A DNA stretch of 64,000 bases from Pseudomonas sp. H9 (GCF_004353925.1 NZ_SMOK01000017.1:124001-188000); one strand, 5' to 3'; positions 44,973-53,885 are shown, counted from the stretch's first letter. Notes: a model not told the origin generated them from the letters alone. Program-made: numbers and translations.

Positions 44973-46029
44973 GAGCCTTGACCTCAAGGGTGTTGATCAG
45001 GTTGGCAGCGCCGTTCTGTTCTGCACGGATCAATTGCTCCATGCCCCGACGGAAGCGCAGCGGGCCGGCGTCGATGGCCAGGTCGATGTTGGCGCTCTGG
45101 CGGTTGTTCATCCCGGCATGCACCGCCGCGAGGATCACCCGGTCTTCTTCGAAGGCGCGCCGGACATCGGCGGCGAACTGGCGGGAGACGTTTTCGTCAT
45201 CGGCGTCGAAGTTACGCAACTGGAACCAGTAGTAGCGGGTGCGGTGTTCGTCGACCGGGGTCATGAAGTTGTAGGAGTCCATCAAGAACGCCTGTGGGTG
45301 TGCCGGGGCATCGTCGCCGCCGAAGCCTGCCGGGGTGTGCACGCCTTTGATGATGGCATGCGCCGGGTAACGCACTTCGTAGTACTGCAGACGATCGCAG
45401 CGCCCTTCAAACTTCAGGTACTGCTGATAGAAAGGCGCCACGTCGATGTCGTACAGCCAGCGCGAAACCACCACACCGTTGTCGTTGACCACCGTTTGCA
45501 GCGGCTCGGACTCGCACGCCGAGGTGCCAAAGGTGCTCTGGTGTACCCAGGCAACATGCGAGGGGTCGAGCAGGTTGTCGGTCATGTACAGGTAGTTGCA
45601 GTCGATGGTCATCGAGTCGCCGCGGTTGATGCCCCAGTTCGGGTCATCCCATTCGGCAATCTCCAGCAGCTTGCCCGGGTCGGCCAGGGCCGCCTCACCC
45701 ATCCACAGCCAGACCAGACCGTAGCGTTCTTCCACCGGGTAGCTGCGCACTTTGGCGACTTGCGGGATGCGCGACACACACGCGGCCTTGACGCAGGACC
45801 CGGCGCCATCGAAGGTCAGGCCGTGGTAGCCACACTCCACCACATCGCCGTGCAAACGCCCCATTGACAGTGGCAGCTTGCGATGCGGGCAAGCATCTTC
45901 CAGGGCCACGACCGAGCCGTCGAGCTTGCGGTACAACACGATGGATTCACCCAGCAGAACGGTTGCATGCAAGTCCTGCTTCACTTCGCTGTCCCAGGCG
46001 GCGGCGTACCAGGCGTTTCTCAAGAACAT
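44965..46029 (-). CDS. Rieske non-haem iron oxygenase, alpha subunit
   Basis: 354 residues. The Rieske cluster ligands are C47-x-H49 and C66-x2-H69 (CPHR and CGYHG). The mononuclear iron site is DNLLDPSHVAWVH (His158, His163), with the third acidic ligand probably in DVRRAFEEDR. Length and the MFLRNAWYAAAW start match the VanA-type demethylase branch. It would hydroxylate or demethylate a substrate using O2 and electrons from the next gene. First gene of the eight-gene operon, 154 bp from the divergent regulator. Confidence 0.92.
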   Translation of the reverse strand: MFLRNAWYAAAWDSEVKQDLHATVLLGESIVLYRKLDGSVVALEDACPHRKLPLSMGRLHGDVVECGYHGLTFDGAGSCVKAACVSRIPQVAKVRSYPVEERYGLVWLWMGEAALADPGKLLEIAEWDDPNWGINRGDSMTIDCNYLYMTDNLLDPSHVAWVHQSTFGTSACESEPLQTVVNDNGVVVSRWLYDIDVAPFYQQYLKFEGRCDRLQYYEVRYPAHAIIKGVHTPAGFGGDDAPAHPQAFLMDSYNFMTPVDEHRTRYYWFQLRNFDADDENVSRQFAADVRRAFEEDRVILAAVHAGMNNRQSANIDLAIDAGPLRFRRGMEQLIRAEQNGAANLINTLEVKAHA

Positions 46030-46183
46030 GGCGTGTAGCTCCTCTTGTTGTTATGCGAAGCCTCGGCTTCTTGAGAAACAGCCTAGGCTTGGAGCGAACA
46101 AAAGAATAGATGGGCTTTTCTGTTGATTTGTTAAGTATTTCTAAACTACAAATAGCCGATCATCTGGCCTGTCGAGCACGCTT

Positions 46184-47224
46184 ATGAGCCACCTCCCCCC
46201 GTTACGCGCACTGGAAGTTTTCGAAGCCGTTGGCCTGTGTGGCGGCATCACCCAGGCGGCCAAACGCCTGGGTATTTCCGCCGGCGCGGTCAGCCAGCAA
46301 ATGAAAATCCTCGAAGAGGCAGTGGGCTTGAACCTGACCGCCAAAGAAGGCCAGCGCCTGCGCCTGAACGCAGCGGGTCAGCGCTTTCATGAGGGCTGCA
46401 GCCAGGCCTTCGAGCGCCTGCGCGCTGCCTACGCCGAGCTGGAGCGGTCAAAGAACGCCAACAGCCTGTACATCAGCGCCCTGCCCTCGCTGTTGTCGAA
46501 ATGGCTGGCGCCGTTGGTGGCCGACTGGCAACTGGAGCATCCGCAGTTGAGTGTGTATCTGGATGGCACGCACACCGAACCGTCGGAAGCGCAGGCCAAC
46601 GGCGTGGACTTTCGCCTTAGCTATGGCGAAGGCATTCACGATGACCAACTGACCATCGAGCTGTTTCGCGATTGCGTGGTACCGGCCTGCAGCCCCGCGC
46701 TACTGGGCGACAATGTAGCCCCCGAGGCCTTACTGGCTCACCCGCTGATCACCATCGACTGGCGGCCGAAGTTCGACTCACCACCGTCGTGGGAGCAGTG
46801 GTTTGCCGAGGCCGGAGAAACGGCTGTGGCGATTCACAACTACCGGATCTACTCGTTGTCTTCCATGGCCATCGAGGCGGCAATCGAAGGGCAAGGTATT
46901 GTGTTGGCGCAGTACTCGATGATCAGCCGCGACATTGCCAAGGGCCGTTTGGTCATTCCCTGCCAGCGGGCACTGCCGATGCCGGCTGCGTATTACCTGA
47001 CCTGGAACCACAACAGCTTCCACCGCAGCCAGTGCCGTAGCTTTCAGCGCTGGCTGATCGAGCGTGGCCGTGACCAGCAAGAGCAAACGGATCGGCTACT
47101 GGCAGGAGCGCCGGTGCAGCTTGCGGTGGGAGCGGGCTTGCCCCGCGATAGCGATCTGTCAGTCACACCGAATCGCGGAGCAAGCCCGCTCCTACCAGGG
47201 CCAGATGATCGCGGTGATGATTAG
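46184..47224 (+). CDS. GcvA-like LysR regulator with REP-encoded C-terminal tail
   Basis: 346 residues; typical GcvA-like proteins end near residue 305. HTH: LRALEVFEAVGLCGGITQAA, ISAGAVSQQMKILEEAVG. The effector domain is normal to about ERGRDQQEQ. Thereafter the frame runs through a REP (LAVGAGLPRDSDL, NRGASPLLPG) to a stop in sequence derived from the neighbouring DUF3325 gene. It is divergent from the Rieske/lyase operon and is the likely regulator. The AT-rich stretch TTAAGTATTTCTAA in the shared promoter fits a LysR site (T-N11-A type). Confidence 0.88.
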   Translation: MSHLPPLRALEVFEAVGLCGGITQAAKRLGISAGAVSQQMKILEEAVGLNLTAKEGQRLRLNAAGQRFHEGCSQAFERLRAAYAELERSKNANSLYISALPSLLSKWLAPLVADWQLEHPQLSVYLDGTHTEPSEAQANGVDFRLSYGEGIHDDQLTIELFRDCVVPACSPALLGDNVAPEALLAHPLITIDWRPKFDSPPSWEQWFAEAGETAVAIHNYRIYSLSSMAIEAAIEGQGIVLAQYSMISRDIAKGRLVIPCQRALPMPAAYYLTWNHNSFHRSQCRSFQRWLIERGRDQQEQTDRLLAGAPVQLAVGAGLPRDSDLSVTPNRGASPLLPGPDDRGDD

Positions 47225-47263
47225 AACCGGCCATGCCGAAACCGCCGTGGGCACGCGTTGCCA

Positions 47264-47592
47264 GTATTGTGTTGGCGCAGTACTCGATGATCAGCCGCGA
47301 CATTGCCAAGGGCCGTTTGGTCATTCCCTGCCAGCGGGCACTGCCGATGCCGGCTGCGTATTACCTGACCTGGAACCACAACAGCTTCCACCGCAGCCGG
47401 TGCCGTAGCTTTCAGCGCTGGCTGATCGAGCGTGGCCGTGACCAGCAAGAGCAAACGGATCGGCTACTGGCAGGAGCGGTGGTGGGCCTTGCGGTGGGAG
47501 CGGGCTTGCCCCGCGATAGCGATCTGTCAGTCACACCGAATCGCGGGGCTAGCCCGCTCCTACCAGGGCCAGGTGATCGCGGTGATGATTAG
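47264..47592 (+). pseudogene. LysR 3' fragment, array copy 2
   Basis: Encodes the last part of the regulator effector domain (IVLAQYSMISRDIAKGRLVI) without HTH or start signal. A frame remains open through the REP, but there is no promoter or ribosome-binding site to suggest expression. Confidence 0.8.
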
Positions 47593-47631
47593 AACCGGCC
47601 ATCCCGAAACCGCCGTGGGCACGCGTTGCCA

Positions 47632-47960
47632 GTATTGTGTTGGCGCAGTACTCGATGATCAGCCGCGACATTGCCAAGGGCCGTTTGGTCATTCCCTGCC
47701 AGCGGGCACTGCCGATGCCGGCTGCGTATTACCTGACCTGGAACCACAACAGCTTCCACCGCAGCCGGTGCCGTAGCTTTCAGCGCTGGCTGATCGAGCG
47801 TGGCCGTGACCAGCAAGAGCAAACGGATCGGCTACTGGCAGGAGCGCCGGTGCAGCTTGCGGTGGGAGCGGGCTTGCCCCGCGATAGCGATCTGTCAGTC
47901 ACACCGAATCGCGGGGCTAGCCCGCTCCTACCAGGGCCAGGTGATCGCGGTGATGATTAG
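47632..47960 (+). pseudogene. LysR 3' fragment, array copy 3
   Basis: Second truncated copy of the effector-domain end. Its 3' part overlaps the stop region of the DUF3325 gene on the other strand. Confidence 0.8.
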
Positions 47961-48269
47961 AACCGGCCATGCCGACAACGCCAGGTACACCGCAGCGCGT
48001 GGGTAATACGGCAACAGCAGAACCAGCGCCAGGCCCGCCAGGGAGATCAGGCCAAACCAGCCTATCGGCCCCATGGCCCACCCCCAGGCCGCAACGCTGG
48101 CGGCGAAACTGCCCAGCAGCGCCAGCCAGCCCAGCAGGCGCAAGCCACGACGCCCAACCGCCGTGGGCACGCGTTGCCAGACGTGCTTGTAGTGCCGCTC
48201 CAGCCCCAGGCACAGGCTGATCATGCCGCTGTAGGCCAACAACAGGCCAGTCGATAATGCCAGGCTCAT
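47928..48269 (-). CDS. DUF3325 membrane protein
   Basis: 113 residues from ATG at 48269. Three or four hydrophobic helices (LALSTGLLLAYSGMISLCLG, LLGWLALLGSFAASVAAWGW, LISLAGLALVLLLPYYP). DUF3325 proteins accompany PepSY-domain proteins and TonB receptors in iron-uptake loci; function is unproven. It starts one base after the PepSY gene stops. Its own stop TAG lies at the edge of a REP, so the C-terminus ends WPVLIITAITWPW. Confidence 0.85.
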   Translation of the reverse strand: MSLALSTGLLLAYSGMISLCLGLERHYKHVWQRVPTAVGRRGLRLLGWLALLGSFAASVAAWGWAMGPIGWFGLISLAGLALVLLLPYYPRAAVYLALSAWPVLIITAITWPW

Positions 48270-48270
48270 C

Positions 48271-49812
48271 TCAGTTGGCCTCCAGACTGGCGTTTGCTGC
48301 CCGGCGTGCCGGACGTTCCTTCGGCGGTTGGCCGAGTTTCCAGCAGCACCAGCCCAGCAACGCACCAATGAATACGGTGGTGATTTCCAACAGCATGTAG
48401 TCACCGCGATTGACGGTGAACACGTTCAGTAGCGGCAGGCTCAGGCACAGCAATGCCGCCAGCCCCAGTTGCTCTTGCCAGGCGCGCAGCCAGGGGCGAA
48501 CGATGGCGTGGCCCAAGGTGGCCAGCCAGATCAGGAAGAACACCCGCACTTCCCACCCGGCGCGCTGATCAAGCTCCACGGGCAACAAGCGGTTGGCCCA
48601 CAACATCCCGATGCAGGCCACTGCCAGGCCAGCCACGGCACTGACGTTGATGCGTTCGGCGGCGTGGTAGAGCAGCGCACCCAATGCACCTTCGCCATCA
48701 TGGCGACGGCGGCGCTTGACGGTGAACAGCACCAAGCCGGTAGCAATCATTGCGCAACTGGCCAAGCCACAGATGAAGTACAGCCAGCGCATCGAGTAGC
48801 CGCCGAACTGGGCGAAGTGCATACCTGACATGACCCGTTGAGTCAGCACACTGGGGCGGGTCTCGGCCGGCGCCCGTACGACGTTGCCGGTCACGCCATC
48901 GAATACCATGCTCTGGCCTTTGGTCAGCTCGATACGGTTACCCAGTACCGGTCGTACTTCGATGCGTGCATCGCTGCGCCCGGGGTTATGGATCGAAATC
49001 GAGGACACCGGCCCCATGTGCTGCTGCGCTTGCGCAAGCACTGGGCCCAATGGCGTCAGCACAGCGTCTTCCTGAACGTGCTGCCCGGCCGGCCGCCCGC
49101 TGGCGTGCTGCTGCGCCGGCACACCGCGCAGGGCCTGGCCCAAGGCGTTGCGATCACCGTCAAACAGGGCATCGGCAGCGGCTGGCATGTAGATCAGGTA
49201 GAAAATCACAAGGCCGGTGTAGGTGATCATCAAGTGAAACGGCAACACCAGCACAGCGGTGGCATTGTGCGCGTCCAGCCAGGAACGTTGGCCCTTGGCC
49301 GGGCGGAAGGTGAAGAATTCCTTGAAGAACTTCTTGTGAATGACGATGCCGCTGATCAGCGCCGCCAACATCACCATCGCGGCCAGGCCGACCACCCAGA
49401 TGCCCAGCGTGCGTGGCAGGTTGAGGGTAAAGTGGAAACGGAAGAAAAAGCTCCCGCCTGCCGTCTCGCGTACCGCCAGTGGCTCACCGGTTGTTGGGTC
49501 CAGCGCCTGGCCACCGCCGCGACGCTGCTCACCTGCAGACACGTTAAGGCTCGGCGAGCGCTCGGTGGGCAAGCCGATATTCCAGGCGCTGGCCCCGGCA
49601 TGATTGGCCTGCAGATAGTCCAGCGCTCGCTGTGCTGCCTCGGGTTGGCTCAATGAATGGGCTGGAATCTCCGGGCGCATCCAGTTGTCGATTTCTGAGT
49701 CGAACACGGCAATGGTGCCGGTCAGGAAAATCGCGAACAGGACCCAACCGAAAATCAGCCCGCTCCAGGTGTGCATCCAGGACAGCGACTGGGTGATGGT
49801 CTTGTGCTTCAT
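48271..49812 (-). CDS. PepSY-domain membrane protein (siderophore-associated type)
   Basis: 513 residues from ATG at 49812, overlapping the DUF3649 stop by four bases (ATGA). Membrane helices include WVLFAIFLTGTIAVFDSEID at the N-terminus and several in the C-terminal third; the PepSY-type periplasmic part lies between (HAGASAWNIGLPTERSPSLN). Conserved His pairs in helices (SWMHTWSG, GMHFAQFGG) could bind haem, as proposed for related iron-regulated reductases such as FpvG. It may reduce ferric siderophore in the periplasm; inferred from context with the receptor pfeA. Confidence 0.87.
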   Translation of the reverse strand: MKHKTITQSLSWMHTWSGLIFGWVLFAIFLTGTIAVFDSEIDNWMRPEIPAHSLSQPEAAQRALDYLQANHAGASAWNIGLPTERSPSLNVSAGEQRRGGGQALDPTTGEPLAVRETAGGSFFFRFHFTLNLPRTLGIWVVGLAAMVMLAALISGIVIHKKFFKEFFTFRPAKGQRSWLDAHNATAVLVLPFHLMITYTGLVIFYLIYMPAAADALFDGDRNALGQALRGVPAQQHASGRPAGQHVQEDAVLTPLGPVLAQAQQHMGPVSSISIHNPGRSDARIEVRPVLGNRIELTKGQSMVFDGVTGNVVRAPAETRPSVLTQRVMSGMHFAQFGGYSMRWLYFICGLASCAMIATGLVLFTVKRRRRHDGEGALGALLYHAAERINVSAVAGLAVACIGMLWANRLLPVELDQRAGWEVRVFFLIWLATLGHAIVRPWLRAWQEQLGLAALLCLSLPLLNVFTVNRGDYMLLEITTVFIGALLGWCCWKLGQPPKERPARRAANASLEAN

Positions 49813-50096
49813 CTCACGCTCTCCATCAATTGCGGCCAGAAGCCGATCAGCGCCAACGGCAGCGCCAGCGACATCCCGGCCCAGGCGCGCCACGCTGTAC
49901 GGCAGGCAAACGCCCAGAGCATGGCGCCGGTGTATACAGCAAACGACGGCAGGCTCGCGCTGACCAGCGCATCGACCTTATCCAGCGGGAGCAGACGAGC
50001 CAGCGCGGCCGTGAAGGCATAGGTGAAGGCGTAGCCGCCAAGTACGGCGGCTACGATCCTGGACAGCACGGCCCAGGAGAAGCTTGTTGTTTTCAT
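49809..50096 (-). CDS. DUF3649 small membrane protein
   Basis: 95 residues with three hydrophobic segments (VLSRIVAAVLGGYAFTYAF, SFAVYTGAMLWAFACRTAW, GMSLALPLALIGFWP). It is the first gene of the DUF3649-PepSY-DUF3325 trio and overlaps the PepSY start. Proteins of this set occur next to siderophore receptors; the individual role is unknown. A terminator lies between it and pfeA, so it probably has its own promoter or depends on read-through. Confidence 0.85.
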   Translation of the reverse strand: MKTTSFSWAVLSRIVAAVLGGYAFTYAFTAALARLLPLDKVDALVSASLPSFAVYTGAMLWAFACRTAWRAWAGMSLALPLALIGFWPQLMESVR

Positions 50097-50137
50097 GCAG
50101 AGTCCTCATCAGTGACCCGACCCGCTTCGAAGTACGA

Positions 50138-50170
50138 CAAAAGCCCAGCCGGGTCAGCGCTGGGCTTTTG
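50138..50170 (-). terminator. Rho-independent terminator after pfeA
   Basis: Arms caaaagcccagc (50138-50149) and gctgggcttttg (50159-50170) with a 9-base loop. T runs on both sides make it usable in either direction; on the minus strand it follows the pfeA stop at 50192. Confidence 0.8.
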
Positions 50171-50191
50171 GCAAATGCCAGGAACCTTGCA

Positions 50192-52405
50192 TCAGAACGA
50201 TGTGGTCACCGAGGCATAGAAGGCGCGCCCTGGTTCGTTGTAAGTGTTGGCACCGGCACTGGTGCCTGCACCCTCGCGGTACACACGCTTGTCGAACAGG
50301 TTGTTGATACCGGCACTGAACGACAGGTTCTCGTTCACCTCGAAGACACCGCCAACCCCCCAGATGTGGTACGGATCAAGGGCCTGCAGCTCGTTCTCGG
50401 CAGTGACGCCGACCTCGCGCGTCGGGTTGAAGCGGCGTGGCTCCTGTTTGCCGTAATACGTACCGGTGAGGCTCAAGGACAGTGCCTGAGTCACCTGCCA
50501 GTCGAGCATGCTGTTGACCGTGTACTCCGGCACCACCGACAACGGGTTGCCATCGCTGTCTTCGTTGGAGTCCATGTAGGTGAAGTTGGTGTTCCAGCTC
50601 AACACCTCGCCAGCTTCGCCCAGCAGCGGTACGCCAATGCTGCCTTCCCAGCCCTTGACCACTGCATCCTTGGCATTGTCCCAACGCAGAATCGCTTCAT
50701 TGGTCGGGGTACGCCCGACCACATCGTTGGCGGAGGTGATCTTGTTGTCGTAATCGTTGCGGAAATAGGTCAGGCCAGCACTCCAGCCATTGCGGGCGAA
50801 ACTGACCCCCAGCTCTTTGTTGACGCTGACTTCCGGATCGAGGTCTTCATTGCCCAACACGTAGCAGCCATTGGCGTTGAGGCTTGGCGCACAGCCGTTG
50901 CCGTTACTGCGGTACAGGTAGTTGGGGTTGGACTGGTAGAGGTTGGGCGCCTTGAAGGCTCGGGCGATACCGGCCTTGAGGGTGATGTCTTGCGTCAGCT
51001 TGTACGAGGTGTTGAGGCTCGGGCTCCAGTTGTCGCCAAACTGATCATGATGGTCAAGGCGAAGGCCAGGCGTGAGGAACCAGTCGGGGGTCAGCTCGAT
51101 GTTGTCTTCGGCATAGACGGCCATGATGGTCGCGTCCATATCGGTGGGACGTGCCCCGGCAGCCGAGTTCGGCAGGGTGCTGCCCACTGAGCGGTCCAGC
51201 GTGCTGGGATCATCCAGTTCCTGGTAGTTCCACTCTGCGCCCAGGGTGAGGGTCTGCGGGCGCAGCACTTGCAACGGAATGTCCAGTTGGCCCTGAACGA
51301 GGTAACTGTCGTAGGTGCTGGTGGTTTTGTCGTTGCCGTTGATGTCGCCATCAGCGCTGCCAGTCAAGCCTTCGAGCAGGCGGTTGTTACGGGTCTTTTC
51401 GTATTGCGCCAACAGGCGCGAGGTGCCGAACTCCCAGTCACCACGATGGGTAACGGAGAAGTCCTGACGGTACATGGTGTTGGTTTCGCGGCCCAGCCAG
51501 CTGTTGATGGTGCTGCCCGGCGTCAGGGAATCGGTGGCACCGGTACCGACGTCACCGGCATAGATGTTGCCCTGGCGGCTGAAACCGGTTTCAAAGTCGA
51601 TGATCTGTTGGTTATCCAGCGCCCAGCTCACCAGCGCGTTGATGTCTTTGTTGCGCACCCCTTCGCGCCCCGCAGCCAGCGACGAACCGACCGCGGTATG
51701 GCCCTGGTTGATGTCGGCATCGTCGGCATCGGTTTTGTTCAAGTTGCCGTACACACGGAAGGTCAGCGAATCCGTCAATGGGCCGGCAAGGCTGAAGGTG
51801 GTGCGCTTGGTCATGCCTTCGGCATCATCTTCAGGCAGGTTGGTGAAGGCGGTGATGCTACCGCTCAATGCCTGGGTCGGGCGCTTGGTGATGATGTTCA
51901 CCACCCCGCCCATGGAGCCGGAACCATAACGCGCAGCCGCCGGGCCACGCAGCACTTCGATACTTTCGACCTGATCGGCGGGCACCCAGTTGCTGTCGCC
52001 ACGGGTGTCTCGCTCGCCAGCGCGGGTATAGCGCACCGCGTTGCGCGAGGTCACCGGCTTGCCGTCGATCAGGATCAGGGTGTTTTCCGGCCCCATGCCA
52101 CGCAGGTCGATCTGGCGGTTGTTGCCGCGTGAGCCACTGGCACCGTTGCCGGTCAGGTTGACGCCTGGCATCTTGCGGATGATTTCCGACAAGTCATTGA
52201 CCGGCGGGCGCTTCTTGATGTCTTCGGCGCTGATGATCGATACACCCGGTGCCTGTTTCAGCTCTTGTTCGGCAGTTGCCACCACATGGGTGTCGACCAG
52301 CTCCAGCGGCTCGTCGCCGGTTGCGTCGATAGCCGCCCACAAGGTGGAAGGCGATGCAGCCATCAGGGCCAGAACGAAGTGGTTGAGGGTGAATCGGGGC
52401 TGCAT
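50192..52405 (-). CDS. pfeA: Ferric enterobactin-type TonB receptor
   Basis: 737 residues from ATG at 52405 with AAGGAGAG upstream; signal peptide ends LWAAID. There is no STN domain, in keeping with control by a two-component system. The plug shows FepA/PfeA features (PGVNLTGNGASGSRGNNRQI, DLRGMGPENTLILIDGKPV, WVPADQVESIEVLRGPAAAR) and the barrel ends SVTTSF. A Cys pair in the loop GCAPSLNANGC is also typical of FepA relatives. It imports ferric enterobactin or a similar catecholate. pfeSR is directly upstream. Confidence 0.88.
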   Translation of the reverse strand: MQPRFTLNHFVLALMAASPSTLWAAIDATGDEPLELVDTHVVATAEQELKQAPGVSIISAEDIKKRPPVNDLSEIIRKMPGVNLTGNGASGSRGNNRQIDLRGMGPENTLILIDGKPVTSRNAVRYTRAGERDTRGDSNWVPADQVESIEVLRGPAAARYGSGSMGGVVNIITKRPTQALSGSITAFTNLPEDDAEGMTKRTTFSLAGPLTDSLTFRVYGNLNKTDADDADINQGHTAVGSSLAAGREGVRNKDINALVSWALDNQQIIDFETGFSRQGNIYAGDVGTGATDSLTPGSTINSWLGRETNTMYRQDFSVTHRGDWEFGTSRLLAQYEKTRNNRLLEGLTGSADGDINGNDKTTSTYDSYLVQGQLDIPLQVLRPQTLTLGAEWNYQELDDPSTLDRSVGSTLPNSAAGARPTDMDATIMAVYAEDNIELTPDWFLTPGLRLDHHDQFGDNWSPSLNTSYKLTQDITLKAGIARAFKAPNLYQSNPNYLYRSNGNGCAPSLNANGCYVLGNEDLDPEVSVNKELGVSFARNGWSAGLTYFRNDYDNKITSANDVVGRTPTNEAILRWDNAKDAVVKGWEGSIGVPLLGEAGEVLSWNTNFTYMDSNEDSDGNPLSVVPEYTVNSMLDWQVTQALSLSLTGTYYGKQEPRRFNPTREVGVTAENELQALDPYHIWGVGGVFEVNENLSFSAGINNLFDKRVYREGAGTSAGANTYNEPGRAFYASVTTSF

Positions 52406-52502
52406 CGAATCTCTCCTTACACAGTGAAAACATGCAGGAAAGGCGCGAGGGAATTGACGAAGCAGCGGCATCCGACGCGCCCCAGACCTGCCCGGGACGA
52501 GC

Positions 52503-52521
52503 GCGAATGCTATAGATTCTC
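52503..52521 (-). promoter_or_regulatory. Candidate iron-regulatory site upstream of pfeA
   Basis: On the minus strand GAGAATCTATAGCATTCGC matches the Fur consensus at about 12 of 19 positions. The overlapping inverted repeat CTCA-AATG-TGAG at 52519-52530 could be a PfeR target. Both are by eye only. Confidence 0.3.
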
Positions 52522-52547
52522 AAATGTGAGTAAATCTTTTTTACATT

Positions 52548-53885
52548 TTATACATTTCTCAGTTTGAAGCTGACCCGTAGCCCGGGGCTGCGGTTCTGCG
52601 CCCAGGCATCGCCGCCCTGCAACTGAGTGACGCTGCGGGCAATCGACAGACCCAAGCCGAAACCATCACCGCCAGGACGCGCGACATTGAGCCGGGAAAA
52701 TGGCTCAAAGATTGTTTCCAACTTTTCGGGGGCGACGCCTGGGCCCTGGTCGTCGATCCACACCTGCCAGTAATCCCCCTCACAACGGCCGCCCAGGCTG
52801 ACAATGCCGTCGGCGGGCGAATGGCGCACGGCATTGCGCAGCACATTCTCCATGGCCTGCGCCAGGCTGTTGAGATGCCCAAGTACCGTGCAGCCGCCGG
52901 GCAGATCACAGCGCAATTGCTCGGCCGGCCAGCCGGTCTCGTAGCAGACGTCCTCGCACAGCACGTCCCACAGGCGCACAATGTCCACGCGTTCAAGGGG
53001 TAACAGCGGGCGCTCGGTATCGAGCCAGACCAACTCGAGGATGTCGTTGATCAGGCGCTCCATACCCTGCACTTCCCGCTCCAGGCGTTCGCGCAGTGCC
53101 TGCATGTCTTGCTCCCGTTCGCCGGTAACGCGCAAGCGGCTCAGCGGTGTGCGCAGTTCATGCGACAGGTCGCGCAGCAACTGGCGCTGAAAACCCACCG
53201 TGTTCTGCAAGCGCCCGGCCATGTGATCGAACGCCCGCGCCAGTTCTCCCAGTTCATCTCGGCGTTCGGCGAGCTGTGAACCCACCCTGGCAGACAGGTC
53301 GCCGGCACTCAAGGCAATCGCCTGGCGCCGCAGGATGGCCATCGGTGCAATCACCGTGCGGTACAGCAACACACCCAGGCCCAGGGCCAGGCAGGCAGGC
53401 AGCACGCGCTCCAGGAGTATCTTCCACAGGTGGTTGTGCTTGCGCGGGTTCAGCCGCGCGGGCAGGTCCATGACCAACCTGGCTTCACTGCCACTGAAAG
53501 GCATGAAAAACGTAGGCGTGCCGCCGGGTCGGCCAACCGACCAGTCCAGTGAACGCATGAAGTTGAGCTTCTTGCTTTCGGCCTGCTGCAACGGCTGCGA
53601 AGACAACGACCGGTCATGTGCGCCGACCACCACTGCCCACACCCCCTCACGCGCTTTTAATTCGGCAAGAAAGCCGTCTACACCACCCTCCCCGCCCGCT
53701 TTCCAGGCCCGCTCAGCCTGCTGCGCATACTCAGACAATTGCTTGCGATCCTGCGCACTGAGTTTGGAGGTGGCTTTATCGAGACGCTGGCTGACATCCA
53801 CATGCAGGCTGATGATCAACAGGCTGAGCAGTGCAATGCCCCCCAGCAGCGTCCAGAACAGCGAATGGCGATCCGGCAGCCTCAT
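52548..53885 (-). CDS. pfeS: Sensor histidine kinase PfeS
   Basis: 445 residues. Two membrane helices (LFWTLLGGIALLSLLIISL; VLPACLALGLGVLLYRTVI) flank a ~130-residue periplasmic sensor. HAMP domain follows, then the H-box LLRDLSHELRTPLSRLR with the phospho-accepting His, N-box MENVLRNAVRHS, and ATP-binding GxG motifs DDQGPGV and GFGLGLSIA. It would sense periplasmic ferric enterobactin and phosphorylate PfeR. Its ATG overlaps the pfeR stop by four bases. Symbol rests on linkage to pfeA and pfeR. Confidence 0.87.
   Translation of the reverse strand: MRLPDRHSLFWTLLGGIALLSLLIISLHVDVSQRLDKATSKLSAQDRKQLSEYAQQAERAWKAGGEGGVDGFLAELKAREGVWAVVVGAHDRSLSSQPLQQAESKKLNFMRSLDWSVGRPGGTPTFFMPFSGSEARLVMDLPARLNPRKHNHLWKILLERVLPACLALGLGVLLYRTVIAPMAILRRQAIALSAGDLSARVGSQLAERRDELGELARAFDHMAGRLQNTVGFQRQLLRDLSHELRTPLSRLRVTGEREQDMQALRERLEREVQGMERLINDILELVWLDTERPLLPLERVDIVRLWDVLCEDVCYETGWPAEQLRCDLPGGCTVLGHLNSLAQAMENVLRNAVRHSPADGIVSLGGRCEGDYWQVWIDDQGPGVAPEKLETIFEPFSRLNVARPGGDGFGLGLSIARSVTQLQGGDAWAQNRSPGLRVSFKLRNV

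Larger units (their letters stand above)
46896..47975 (+). repeat. 368-bp tandem array of regulator 3' end, REP and DUF3325 fragments
   Basis: Copies start at 46896, 47264 and 47632 (spacing exactly 368); the third is cut at 47975 where the intact DUF3325 gene continues. Each full unit holds ~230 bp of the LysR gene end, a REP pair (47126-47196, 47494-47564, 47862-47932), ~48 bp of the DUF3325 3' end and then 25 bp identical to 48156-48180 inside DUF3325, joined directly to the next copy. Copies 2 and 3 share substitutions against copy 1 (for example ccggtgccg for ccagtgccg, ggggctagcc for ggagcaagcc). Confidence 0.92.

Noticed and set aside
46896..47975. CRISPR or phage-type repeat array
   Set aside because: The units are 368 bp, contain coding fragments and a REP, and have no short spacers.
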